DNA of 64,000 nucleotides. Source: Albifimbria verrucaria (Eukaryota > Ascomycota > Sordariomycetes > Hypocreales > Stachybotryaceae). Of the stretch, positions 47,841 to 59,818 are shown piece after piece; position 1 is the stretch's first letter, and every line of letters begins with the position of its first letter. The notes beneath the pieces were generated by a model. That model was not told where the DNA came from. It worked only from the letters and a program-made list of their open reading frames with translations, and made no database searches. A program made the translations under genes and the position numbers. The stretch covers positions 1,178,001-1,242,000 of the forward strand of contig JAHREC010000049.1 of the NCBI GenBank assembly GCA_020081605.1. Direction: 5' to 3'.

Positions 47841-48947
47841 TGTCGCTGACACCCGGTGGATTGCGTGGACACCGTCTCTGTGCCTGTGTTTTGAAGCGTT
47901 GTCGTTGTCGTTGTCGAGGATTGGAGAGTTGTGGGCGGGACAGAACAATTAATTCGAGGTACATAGAGCAAGCAGCTTAGGTACAGTCCAGTGGTTCTAC
48001 TTAGATACAGACGGTGGGGCAACCCCAGCACCCGTCTATTTTAGCGACACCTAATCCAAATCTTGGCCTACATACAAGCCCACCGAGTGACATGCCCTGG
48101 TCTGCACGTCTGGCAAATGTCTTTGTTTCCAAGTGGTCTCTACTGTACAGTACTCTGGTAAAAGAGCCAGATGTTTTCCGAACCTGGCCTGTCGTCGCAG
48201 CTGGCCGTCGTTGAGCTGCCCTTGCAAGCTGGCCAGATGCTGATTAAGTCATCTGTGTTCCATCTGTCCATCCCATACCCATATCTGGCCTCAACTTGCA
48301 ATAGTTACCTTAGTTAGTTGCCGTCTCAGATATTTGACTATACTCTCCATGCTGATCCTTCATCTGTGCAAGGATGACCTTCATGCTGAGCCACGGCTAC
48401 TGCCAACAATGGCACAGGGCCAGGTCAATCGTATGCACATCATTCCACAGAAAACAAGGCGGTCAAGCATACAAGGGCGTGGGGCACAAGACAAGCACGA
48501 CAAGCAATCACACAAACACTTCCCTCGGATCAAGCGTGGTCAAAATAGCGTCTCAAATTAATCCATGTTCGATGAATCCCGAACTTATATCTTTTCCCGT
48601 CCCGTCCCGCTCCCAGCTAAAGTTTAGTGTACAACCCCAGCAGAAAGGGCAAAGGGAGAAAAGGAGCAATACAAATACAAAGATGAATGAGGGGCACTGT
48701 GATTATCCGAGTTTCGGTGCATGGCGAAATTAGCTTGTCAAGATAGCGAATGGCGATGAGACGGCCCAAAGAGTCAGATCCCAGACTGTCACCCACGAAT
48801 CCCAGTTCCACGTATCAAGAGGCAATGGTTTGCATCGAAATCTTCAAAAGACACTTCTACCATAAGAGTAAATGTTGAAAAAGTTGCGTGCCATTATCGT
48901 AAAATCCTTTGCCTAATGCAAAGGTGGTACCACTTCAGTCAAGCGAC
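47841..48947. other. Intergenic, nothing recognised
   Basis: This 1.1 kb lies upstream of the ArfGAP gene and downstream of the RRM gene. It should contain the ArfGAP promoter and the RRM 3' untranslated region. It has a TACTGTACAGTACT word at about 48144. Open frames are short. Confidence 0.5.
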
Positions 48948-50467
48948 TTAAGCGGTGGTGGTGGTAGTAGTAGCAGCGGCAGGAGCAGCGGCAGGGTGGC
49001 GGCAGCAGCGGTCTCGGCGGTCTCGGCAGGCTTCTCAGCAGCAACCTCCTTCTCTCCGGTGCCGGCGGCGGCGGCGTCACCCTCAGGGGCGTTGGCCTCC
49101 TCGTCGGTCTTGTCAGGGCTGTCGATAGCCACCTTGACGGCAATCTCACGTCCCTCAATCTCCTTTCCGTTCATCTCAGTAACAGCCTTCTGCTGCAGTT
49201 CCTCGGAAGCCAGGGTAACGAATCTGAAACCACGGCCCTTGCGGGCCTCACCACGGGCCTGGAGCTTCTTAATCATGAAACGGGGATAGGTCGGAGAGCG
49301 ATCTTGGCGGAGGAAGGCTGGTAGGCCTGGAAAAGCTCAAGGAGCTGTACGTGGCTTGTTAGTAAAATCTTCACCGACAGAAAAGGGCAGGGGCACCAAC
49401 CTTCTCCTCGGTCAGGTCGTAGGGCAGGTTAGCAACCATGACCTTGGTCTTGGAGGGATGCCATCGGCGGGGGACCGCGCTCACGGCGCTCGCGCTGAGC
49501 ACGCTGAGCCTTGGAGGCCTTTGTGTTATCGTCAGTGCCGTTCTGGTTTGTGATATCGGTCAAAGGTAGCACCTCAGAGGTAGCCGGGACAGCCTGGGAG
49601 TCGGCAGCAGCGGCAGGGGCGGCAGCAGCATCGGTAGCGGCAGCCTCAGTAGTCTCACCCTCCTTCTTCTCATCGGAGGCATCCTAGCAGGATTGTTAGC
49701 GGGCGGTCGAGGGACGAATCGACGTCTGAATACGTACACCGGCGGCACGGCCACCACGGGCACCACCACGTCCACTGCGGCCACGGCCACGGCCGCGACC
49801 ACGGCCGGAAGCGCGGCGGCGGGAGCCCTCCGCACCAGAACCCTCGCCGTTGGCACCCTCAACAGCCTTCTCGCCAGCAGGCTCGGGCTTGCGAGCGAGC
49901 TGAACGGAGACCTTGCGCTCGAGGATCTCCTTGCCGGAGAGCTCCTCGATGGCACGCTCAGCCTCGGAAGGAGTGGAGAGGTCGACGAAAGCGTAGCCGA
50001 CAGGGCGGTCGGTGCGCGGGTTCTTTGGGATAGAAACGGACTCACTGGATGGGGAGGCGGTCAGCAAAGGGAACACGTTGAGAAGCGAGCTAAGAGGGTG
50101 GATGTTTTGCTGCATGGTCAACATGGCCGGGGCAGCCGGCTGGGACGGTGAAGCATGGCGGCGGCGGGTTTGGCGGCTTGCGCAGATGCAGAGCCCGCAG
50201 AAGGAGGCGAGGTGAGGCAAGCAAGGGAGGGAGGACAGCACTCACACAAGGTAGCTCTTGAAAAAGTCCTTCAACTCCCCTCGGTTGTCGCGTAGGCCAG
50301 GTTGCCGATGTAAAGGCGGCGGCCTTCAGCAGCGCTGGCCGAGGCAGCCTCGTTGGCGGCGGCCTTGTCGTCGGCAGGCTTGCTGATTGAGGTATTGCTC
50401 AGAGCATTGGTGACGTCGTTGACGGCAGCATCGGGGCCTTCTCCACGTTGGTAGTAGCAGCAGACAT
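48948..50467 (-). CDS. RNA-binding protein with RRM - RG-rich - RRM architecture (Sbp1-like)
   Basis: Two RNA-recognition motifs flank an arginine-glycine segment, the layout of yeast Sbp1, which binds mRNA and represses translation. Exons: 50467-50246, 50044-49738, 49683-49401, 49344-48948. RRM1 has RNP2 LYIGNLAY and RNP1 VGYAFVDL, split by a 201-nt intron; the RG part reads GRGRGRGRGRSGRGGARGG; RRM2 has KVMVANLPYDLTEEKLLELF and GRGFRFVTL. The tail is acidic and then Ala/Thr-rich. Six single-base losses are needed (about 50433, 50277, 49469, 49455, 49282, 48994), the last giving a TAA stop at 48948-48950. The third donor (GTTGGT) is weak. The density of breaks in an expected conserved gene supports sequence error rather than decay. 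Confidence 0.85.
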
Positions 50468-53400
50468 CTTGAAGATTTGTCGGTTGGTTGAGGTTGAGTG
50501 GTGGAATGGAGGAGCTAGCTAGGAGATGATGACGCTGGATTGTTGCGTGTTTTTGCGAAGGAAACGTTCGAAGTCGGAGAGTAAAGGGAGACTCGAAGGT
50601 TCAGCTCTGGTGCAATGAGGGAGGAGTTTGATCAGGGTAGCTTGGTGCCCTAGAAACGGGGGTTTGGAAATCGACAGACGACGGTGCGTTGCGCGGAGAC
50701 ACAGGTTGACTGGAAGTGTGATGAGGAGAAGAGGAAAAGGGGAGACGGTTCAGCACGGCGTCGTGAGATTCTGAAATATTTTTTTCTCCTCCTGCAATTC
50801 TAAGCTTGGGGGTGGCTGCAGGGGGTGGAAGTGGCCAAGAGCCAGGGCTGGGTGGGATTTTTTCGCAAGAGCCGGGGTATGATAGGCACTGGGAAATGGA
50901 AAGGGAGAGGGGGAAGGGGGCCTATGGATTGCCATAGAAGGGCATGGTTTACAGGCAGGTCAGGTCAGGTACAGTAAGGTCATCATCATGCCTGGGTTGT
51001 CCTTTTGCCAGGTAAGTACTAAGGTAGGTGAGTAGGTAGGCAGGTAGGTAGGCAGGTACCTGTTAGTAGGTAAGGTAGGAAGGCATGTCGGTAAGTAAGG
51101 CAAGGTACATGCGGCCAGGTAGGTAGGTGGGCAGGCAGGCAGGCAAGCAGGCAGACAACGGCACGGAAAGGAAGCAGGCCAGGTGTCTTTCTGCGGCCCC
51201 CTCCTCCCTCGCTCTCTACCCTTGGATTTCCCAAGGTGTGTGGAGAGAGGTGAGAGAGCGCCCTGAATAAGGTGCCCGAATTACTCATTATTTCAGGGCG
51301 ATCGATCTGCTGTGGAAAGGCAGCGAGTATTCCATGCTATTACGGGTACAAAAGCAAAAACCGTGCTAGCACTGCCGCTACTATTATGGCAACAGCGGCG
51401 TAACGTAACGTAAGTGAGTTACTAAGGCCAGGTAGCTTATGAGCTAGCGAGCGAGCTTGGGTACCTCGGAGTATTTCGCACCTGGTGGCTCACCGCACGC
51501 AACACAACACAGCAAAAGCAAAGCAAAAGCACCTGGCCTGGAGCTTCTGACCCAGTCTGTCCTGTCCTGGCTTCGCTTTCCCGCGAAAAAAACTGCACTT
51601 GGCTCTACTGCCCTTGCAGCGCACGTAAACACCCGATACTGTGCTTCTCTGCATCTTTCGGCTGTTCAAACATTGTCTGGTCCAATAGGCGAGGTCACAC
51701 GACAGTGTTGCTACGTGCTCTGGAAGGTACCTACCTGTACAACCACGCTGCCGCTACCGGTGCTGCTTGTCACCTCGTGGATGCTAGGTACTCGGTACCT
51801 GCAGTATGTGCTTGACGCAGCAAAAACCTAAGCTGCAGTCCTTCGATCAAGGTACCCCATCTCGCAATGTACTTTATCTACCTCACCGAAACACAAGGGC
51901 GAAGGAGCTTGACGTGGAGCTCAGGGTGGGTAGGCCATTGTCGACACTCGACACCTTCCACTACGTGGACCCTTAGTTGGCCACCTTGCGGAGTAGGTAC
52001 TCGAGGATACCTGTCCTGAAGCTGCCTCGCTGGGGAATGTGCCCGTCACCCTCTTCTTAGGCTGAAGATGATGCAAGATAAAACCGGTACATGCCTGTCA
52101 TTTTGTCCGACCATCATGAGCTTCATGTTGTTTCGACAGCGAGGCTCCGCTTGTGCTGCCGATATTGTACTTCATGCAGGATACTTACAGGACAGGTACC
52201 CAACTTTTTGCTTGCATTTTCTCCTACCTTATCCATGCAATCACATGCTGGCAAGGTACCTTATCTTCCTTAGGTGTCTCCTCGTGCTTACAACTTCGGA
52301 TTTGTTTTCGCAGGCAAACAACATCCTTTTTCCTTTTCTTCCGAGACACCAAGCCTGGAAATATCATGCCATGTCGTGCCACTCGCGTCACCTCCCTAAT
52401 GGCCGTCGAGTGTCTCTGTCAGCGCGGTTCGCCCGACGAGGTCACAGCCCAGTCATGCCTTCGCGAAGGAGTAGGCAAAGCAAATCCTTTTCACATCTCT
52501 CGCTCTGCGGCCTGGCCGCGACATGGGTTGGGATTCTAGAGCCAATGCTGGTCATTGCTGGAAAAGGAGACGGGCAAGCACTAACAGGCTAAGCTGGCGG
52601 CTCTCCACACCCGTCCCATCTGCGCAGTCTCCCGAAACGCCACGTCGAGACAGTCCCCATCTGTACAAGGCCGCGGCCGTTGTTAGCGACGACAGAATCC
52701 ACAGCACTGATTTGTGCATGACCATACTGGAACAAGCCCTCCCGCTCTCACGGCACGGCACTCGGGTAGCTTCGATGTGGGAACGCTAATAATATCATGG
52801 TTCAGTGGACCGTGGCCTGGACATGTCTGTCTCGTCGCCACGGGGTGGTGAGCCTCGCTCGATCCAAACCGTTGACACCGTATCCCTATCCCACAAGGCG
52901 AGAGGGAAAGCAAAAGAAGCAAGCGGTTTGTGGGTGGCATCAGCCCTCATCCTGTGGTGGTGGGTTGGATGTAAGGTAGGGCGCGCACACAAATCGCACA
53001 AAAATCATGGATAGGCGTGTGCGACTGATTATTCGTTGATCGAGTACGTACCGTACAAGACCGCGCACCAGTCCAATCAACCGTTTATCCATCCAGCCCA
53101 TCCAGCCATCCATCGTCTGGTCCTTACTCACCCACTCTCCGGAATCATACGTAAGCATAAGGGGAGGATTGATCTCGACATTTCCCTGATTAGCTTACCC
53201 CGGTACCTTGTTCAGGAAAGAGCCTCCTTGTTGCGGTGGCACGGTCCAGCGTAGGTGACTCCAGAATACCGGGTCAGCTCCAGGGTCCTTCAGGGAGGTG
53301 TGGCATGGACAAGCATTGCTTGTACGGGGCAGATAGCCGGGTCGTCTGTCTTTATTGGAGCCAATCTCGTGTTTGATGAATGACGGTGCATGGGCTTCCT

Positions 53401-54305
53401 CTGCTTTGCTTGAACCGTGCTGCTCCCCGAAATTGCTCTGATCCTGGCATAATATTAGTGTGTCAACGCAATCTCCAGCAATGATTGCGCCCACTCATCA
53501 CGGCGACAAAGACAACCAGATGCTTATGGAGGGCGTCCATGCTTTTTAGTGTCGGAACTTTCGGACATGATGCCGTCTATTGCTCACGCACCGAGTGCAT
53601 CGGTGCGAATGAAGCATCGTGGCCGCCTGTGGCTTTTGTGCCTCTTATACCTCAATTCAACAAGATGCTTGCATGACTAAGTGCGCTATTGAGAGAAGAA
53701 CCAACAGAGGAAAACTCGACAGGATGGACAATTCTCAACAACTAAAGTGAGATGTAGGAAGCAAAATCATGGGATTGAGTGGTGTAGAGACTTGAGGGAA
53801 ACGAAAGCCTTAGTTTACGACTGTAGAATGCCCTTCCTCGTGTGCATTTCTTTTCCACTCTCCGTAGTCACAATACTGGCATATTCTACCATTTGAGCCC
53901 CAAGACAGCCCTCCCTCTACATAGCACTCACGCAATGCAAGGCTGACAATGCGATGCGATCCTGGGCCGGGGAAGGACCCGACGGTGCGGAGCCGAGCGT
54001 TGCAACGGATGGAACGTAATTCTTTTTCGGTCTGATCGGTTGATTGATAAGATTCTCCCGCACCGGCGCCGCCAAATGCTCAAACGCCGCCGTCATCGGA
54101 TCCCCGTTTTTGCCGCAAAATCTTGCTGAGCCTCGCCAGCCTAATTTAGATCCAGCACCGGGCAAGGACTCGGAGAGGGAATTAAAACAAAACATTCCAA
54201 AACGCGCCCCAACGCCGGTGATTCAGAAACCAGGCCTTATCTCAACCTGCCTTTCCCGTCCCATTGCCGCTTTCGGCCGTGTAGCCTGGCCTCTTCTCCC
54301 ACGCC
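50468..54305. other. 3.8 kb gene-free interval with AGGT and GGTACC-rich low-complexity DNA
   Basis: I support no gene here. Directly upstream of the RRM gene is a long leader/promoter. From about 51015 to 51150 the sequence is a degenerate run of AGGT/GGCA tetranucleotides (aggtaggcaggtaggtaggc). GGTACC/AGGTAC words recur through 51720-52270. Open frames such as 52068-52592 (174 codons) have no motif and cover low-complexity Cys/His/Arg-rich translations. The last few hundred bases serve as the Tah18 promoter. Confidence 0.5.
51015..51150. repeat. Degenerate AGGT tetranucleotide tract
   Basis: A plus-strand purine-rich tract built of GTAGGTAGGC/AGGTAGGTGG-type units, interrupted by a GGTACCTG block. 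It is imperfect and is not a telomere repeat (TTAGGG). Confidence 0.7.
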
Positions 54306-56339
54306 ATGGCTTCCACCGTGGACCGCAGCGTCCTGGTTTTATATGGCTCAGAGACGGGCAATGCGCAGGATTTAGCGGAGGAGCTGGGCCGCTCGTGCCA
54401 GAGGCTCCATTTCAGGACGGATGTCGAGGAACTTGACGCCGTTGAGCTTGTACGTCGTGACTCAGATATTGTTAAGATGGGCGACGCCCTGGGTCTATAT
54501 GAGTAACTGACATATCTGGAACCAAAGAGTGCTCTTTTGCGATACCAGCTCGTCATCTTCGTCATTTCTACCACCGGCCAGGGTGACATGCCTCATAATT
54601 CACTCGCCTTCTGGAGAAAGTTGCTGCGCAAGAAGCTGCCGCCGGGCTGTTTGTCCCAGCTGAGATATACCTGCTTTGGCCTTGGAGATAGCACATATGT
54701 CAAGTATCTCCACCCAGCCCCTTTGAACTGTCATACAGTAACTTACTCCTGGCCGTATTAGGTTCAACTGGGCTGCGAGAAAACTTGTCCGCCGTCTGGA
54801 GCAGCTTGGTGCGAGCACATTCATTGATGGGTTCGAGGCGGATGAGCAATTTAACGACGGGTTAGTGCATACTGTAGCCAGGTCTGTGAGGATTCTTCTG
54901 TGGTGTTCTAACGTGTGCTTGTCTAGGATCGAGGGAGTGTTCACGACGTGGGCTGATGGTCTGCGCCAGCATCTACTCGAGGAGTATCCTCACCCAGAAG
55001 GCTTAGAGCCGATCCCTGAAGATCAAACACTGCCTCCTCGGTGGTCTCTTGAGCCAGCCATGACTCAATCAAACGGCACTCAGCAGGAAAGCAGCTCTCC
55101 AGACCAATCCAGTCAACCAGAGCCTCCCACCCTGGATTTGCCTCCAGATACGAAGCTACCCATCCCAGACGCCTGGGAAGCTGTTCTCGTCCAGAACGAG
55201 AAACAAACACCCTCCACCCACTGGCAGGATGTGCGTCTCGTCGCCTTCGATATCCCCAGCCGGGATGGCGAGAGGTTACACTGCAATCCTGGTGACTGTC
55301 TAACCATTTATCCTAAGAACTTCCCTGCCGATGCCCAACGAGTCATCACCCTCATGGGCTGGGAGAAGGTCGCTGATCAACCCCTGGACTTATCCGCATG
55401 TAAATCTCTCCCACGCGGTCTCCATGCTTCTCCTAACTGCACCGTCCGCGACTTGCTTATTCATAACATCGACATAACATCCATCCCGCGCCGTTCGTTT
55501 CTCAAGAGCATGTCCTATTTCACTGAGGATTCCTACCACAAAGAACGCCTGCTCGAATTTACGCAGACTGAGTTCATTGACGAATACTTTGACTATGCGA
55601 CCCGTTCTCGTCGCACTATTATCGAGGTCCTGGATGAGTTCACATCGGTCCGCATTCCGGTGGAACGGCTACTCGACGTCTTCCCGTTAATCCGTGGCCG
55701 TGACTTCAGCATTGCCAATGGCGGCGCGCATCTGCATTACCCAGACCGCGAAGATGTGACTCGTGTGGAGCTACTCGTCGCGCTCGTCAAGTACCGCACA
55801 GTATTGCGCAAGCCACGCGAGGGCCTATGTTCACGGTACCTATCCAACCTTACACAACAATCCGTTCTGCATGTCACACGCAAGCCCGTCCTCTCGCCCA
55901 TTCACGGCGCCGCCAACGCCCAGCGGCCGCTTGTCGCCATTGCTACGGGAACAGGCATAGCTCCAGCCCGCTGCCTCATTCACGAACGCCTCACACATCC
56001 GTCCCCTGGGCCAATGCTGCTCTTCTTTGGCAACCGTAACAGGGAGGCAGACTACTTCTTCGAAAACGAGTGGCAAACTCTAGGCGACAAAATCGCGGTT
56101 TTCACGGCTTTCTCGCGGGATCAGCGGGAGAAAATCTACGTCCAGGATCGTTTAAGGGAAGAAGCAGCTCAGATAGAGCAGCTGATCTCACAGAATGCTA
56201 TCTTTACTGTTTGTGGGGGTCATCCAAGATGGCAGAGTCCTGCAAGAATACCATCTTCAAGTCTTCTGATTCTGAAGATGGTGATGAGACTAAGAAGAGG
56301 GTTTTAGATTCGGTTACATGGTGGCAGGAGATTTGGTAG
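54306..56339 (+). CDS. tah18: NADPH-dependent diflavin oxidoreductase Tah18
   Basis: It passes electrons from NADPH through FAD and FMN to Dre2 in cytosolic Fe-S cluster assembly. Exons: 54306-54449, 54528-54703, 54762-54860, 54927-56339, with GTACGT, GTATCT and GTTAGT donors. The N-terminal flavodoxin domain has the FMN loop YGSETGNAQDLAEELG, then STTGQGDMP and FGLGDSTYVKF. The FAD/NADPH part has RGRDFSIANGG (FAD), ATGTGIAPARCLI and LLFFGNRNREADYFF (NADPH), and the end DSVTWWQEIW. One missing base in the G run at 56216-56220 restores that end; without it the protein would stop early at 56307 with an unrelated tail. Length and domain order match the family, which is essential in yeast. Confidence 0.93.
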
Positions 56340-56798
56340 AAGTTGGGCGGGAAAATTATGATTTCATGAAAAGAATAAATGAATAGATAAATCTTTAAAG
56401 ACTAGATAACACGTACTAAGCTATAAACATCTCCTGTTCAATGCAAAGTAACAGTGCCACTTACCATATTTTAATAGACATGGCATAGGGTAGCAAAACA
56501 TGATTGACTTGAGGAATTCAACACAGCTATCAAATCAACATGCTCTAATATTTTGGGTGTTTAGGGTATTCAGCTTGACTTTTTGTATTGCTAGCTTCTC
56601 TTTTAAAGTAATTGAAAGTTGCATATTTGATGCATTTACTCGGTAAATTATGGTATGATCCTTGGTTGCCCGACTATATACGTGTGCCCATGCTCAGTGG
56701 TGAGCATCTTTGAGATGTCTAGTAACACCTAACTCCATGCATGCCCGTGCAATTCTATATACATTGCTCGAGAAATAACTCGAGATACACTGACTCAA
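56340..56798. other. Convergent intergenic spacer
   Basis: AT-rich sequence between the 3' ends of Tah18 and the protease-fold gene; nothing else is seen. Confidence 0.5.
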
Positions 56799-59700
56799 TC
56801 ATAAGAGTCGACTGGTATGCTTTAGCACACCAGAGAAGTCATAAATGAAGGATACTGTTCCTAGCGCAGTTCTATCATCGCTCTTCTTCCCAACTATAGC
56901 GTTGGGATGCCATTTGCGGAACATGGACGAGGTCGTCAGAAGCCACGACTCTCCGCGAGGCGTGTCTGGGTTTATGATTGGTACCTCGGGGACGTGGACT
57001 AGGTCTCTGGAGGCCGCCACTCGTCCCATGCTGTGAGAAGCAGACTCCTCGGGGTGTATTATCTGAGGGATATGAACTAGGTCACTCGTAGCAGTCACCC
57101 GCTCCATACTCTGTGGAGTGTCTGGCTCCAGGCTATGGGTCGAGCTGCGTCGGTGCAGCGTCATTAGCCGACTCAAACCGCCGTAAGGGGTAGAATGGAC
57201 TGGCGAGTGATCAGACCATTCTCCAGACTCCACCGCCATTCTCTCCTCCGTCTCCGTGAAGTCACTGCCGAGTGTATCAACAGACGGCTGTGAACGATGG
57301 CCCCGAAAGGATGGGGTAGCTACCAGGCCATTCCCACCCTGGGGTATCGCATGTGAAGATGAACTACGCTCCGGTGACTGAATATTGTCAGGGAGCGGTC
57401 CAAGACATACTATGTTAGATGTGTTTATAGGTTCTCTGTGCCTCACCGGTGATGGCGGTTGAAGCGAGTACGGAGCTGGAGTCAACGGTGACGGAGCCGG
57501 TTGTCCATACGGATGACTTAGGCTGGTTTCTCCAGAGGGGAGACAGGGCGAAGGTGAAGGGACATAATGATCGTTGGAAGGGCCAGCCGCCTCGTTTGGG
57601 ACAATAATCGGCGCCGGAATATCGGTTAAGCGACGTGTCCAAGTCGCTCGGTTTGAACTTGTGGGTGTGTATGGTGAGTCCACTCTTATGGTCGGCTCTT
57701 CTAAGGCGGATTGGCCCGCAGCCGTGTTGATATGAGGCCTGCTTGAAGGCTCATCTAGATAATCCAAAGGCTTCTCAGTGGGCGGCAGCATTCCATCTGC
57801 TGGTGGGCTATACTCAGGAACCGGTCCTTGAAGCTGTCTCTCGATCCTCTGCCGCGCTGCCTCGTAGCTATCGACCTGTTGAGTACCACTTGATTCAATC
57901 TCATCGCTGACAATATCGTCATCTACATTGGAGCCGTCAAGTTCAACCGGACGCGTCGGCACCGGCATCTCATGGATTTGAGAGTTTGGTGCCTCCATGG
58001 TACGCAGCTCTTGTGTCTCGCTATGGTCAGACCTGGCGGAGGAAATTTGCTTCCGCTTGATGATTTTTGATAGCAGCCGTCCAACGGTCGTTCGCGAACT
58101 ATCCGACCCAGACGAAGAAGGAGTCTCGCAAGCCTTGACTAAGTCATCGTCTGTTTGTACGTGCGGCTGCTTCTTCCGGCGGTAAAAGAAGAAGGCAATA
58201 GCAAACAGTACTGCGCAACCAATAGGTATGCCCACAGCAAGGCCGGTAATCAGGTCAACTGGAGGTCCTGTCGAATGATCTTGCTCATATTCAGATCCAG
58301 ATCCAGATCCAGATGTAATATCAGGTGCGTATGGACTATTGGATCCCTGTATAATAGCAACCACATTTGCATCAGCAATTGGATCTTTAGGGAACGTAGC
58401 CGGATGAATTGAGAACATGGCCTCGTCATATTTCGTGACTAGATAGGCCTCTTGTAGAAAGGCTCTGCCGATAATGAACGTAGAGTTATCGTGTGCTCTG
58501 CGCAAGGAGAAGTACGGAATTGCAGGGTCGCCATATTTGATTGCTTCGTTTTTAAAGGGATACTGTAGGAGGCCGACAAAAGCTTGCATAGATACCGTAA
58601 TGTTGACTATACCTGGGATGTCAAGGGGTGTTCCTAGATCATCTCGATCATCCAAACTAGATAAGCTAAACGTGAAAGAACCCGAGTCTGGCGACTTGAA
58701 AGCCTGGTACTGTTCGTTGGAGATGGTGTAGAGGTCAAATGCCTTGTTATATGTCAGGTTCAGAGCTTTAGCAAAGCGATCGCATAGCGAGCCTGGCAGC
58801 CAGAGGTAGGGGTTGTGCTGTCAATGGTCGCAAGAAACGCGTTATCCCAGTCCGATAAAACCTCGGTCTTTTTGTCTGTCCATTTTGCTCCCCGGCATCC
58901 TTTGCGGTGGTTTGATATTCGATCCCGCGGACCAAAGGAATGGGCATGTTAGTGGTTTGGGCTAAGACAAACTGGTTGTTGTGCCACACATATCTGGCCG
59001 TATCAGAGCCACCAAGTGTTAATGAAGAGGGCATATTCTCTTGGAAGTGTCAGTGATATAAGCCAAGGTAGTACTCTCGCTGTGAAAACTTACTATAATG
59101 CGCGCCAGCTGTGTAGCCGTAGCTGACGCTAGGAATAGACCTTGCTGCTGATATGCCAACTTTTGTCAGAGGCGTATCGATTGCCTCGTCTCCGAAGCTG
59201 CCTTTGGCGATTCCTAGGCCAAACAGGCCTTGGTAGTATTCTGTTACGTTGATAGCAGCGACGGCAACATCATTCATGGTGAAAGAGGTCCTTGTAAGTG
59301 GGTTTTGCCCCGAGGCCATTTCTCGACCATAGTCACCATTGCCACCATAGCCCAGGTAGGCAAGCCCAAGTTGCCAAACGTTCAGAGATTGCCATGAATT
59401 TGACTTGGAAGGCGTGAATACGCCGCCACGGGCAACATCACACACAGGCTCATCTGTAGTTGAAGGTCAGTACACGGTCCTCATAACAAGGTATGCCATC
59501 CTCGAGGGGATCTTGACACGGCTTTACCGTGAAGCAAGGGTGAAACGTACTCTGAAGGCATCCGCCAGACCCGACAACCCACAGCTCGGACAATGCTGTG
59601 CTAACCAAGACGTTGACGTTTTGCGATGGAGAGCCAACCTCGATTGCTACAGTGGACCAGTTGCCGTCGTTTCCAAGCCTACGTCGCGTTAGAAGACACA

Positions 59701-59818
59701 TTTGATTTATTCGATATGAACCAACTCACCATTTTCCAGACTCAAAAGTTATAGGCGTCAGGTCACTTGCTGTTGCGATGCTGGCGAGCAGCGTGATGAG
59801 CAGGCAGCGAATTTTCAT
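56799..59818 (-). CDS. Aspartic-protease-fold single-pass membrane protein lacking the first catalytic Asp
   Basis: About 930 residues in four exons (59818-59730, 59678-59551, 59453-59094, 59039-56799; GTGAGT, GTACGT and GTAAGT donors). It has a signal peptide (RCLLITLLASIATA), then a pepsin-fold ectodomain. The first active-site region reads NVLVSTALSELWVV where active enzymes have VDTGSS-LWV, so Asp is Ser; the second reads ATIDSTTPYLWLP, keeping Asp. After an SGSGSGSE linker comes a transmembrane helix (ITGLAVGIPIGCAVLFAIAF) followed by FYRRKKQ. The remaining roughly 450 residues are a Ser/Pro-rich, presumably cytoplasmic tail. Two frame breaks (58869 and 58809) are single missing bases. 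The layout looks like a receptor or sensor built on a dead protease fold rather than a yapsin enzyme; function unknown. Confidence 0.85.
58290..58316. repeat. AGATCC hexanucleotide repeat inside coding sequence
   Basis: About four copies of CAGATC/AGATCC encode the Ser-Gly linker SGSGSG just before the membrane helix of the protease-fold gene. Length variation here would change linker length in two-residue steps. Confidence 0.75.

Noticed and set aside
52068..52592. 174-codon plus-strand frame upstream of Tah18
   Set aside because: No domain, a low-complexity Cys/Arg-rich translation, and overlapping alternative frames of similar length; likely chance.
59450..59701. Protease-fold exon continuing without the 97-nt intron
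   Set aside because: The continuous frame stops just before the conserved Cys region. The GTACGT donor at 59550 and the CTACAG acceptor at 59454 give an uninterrupted family-like sequence.
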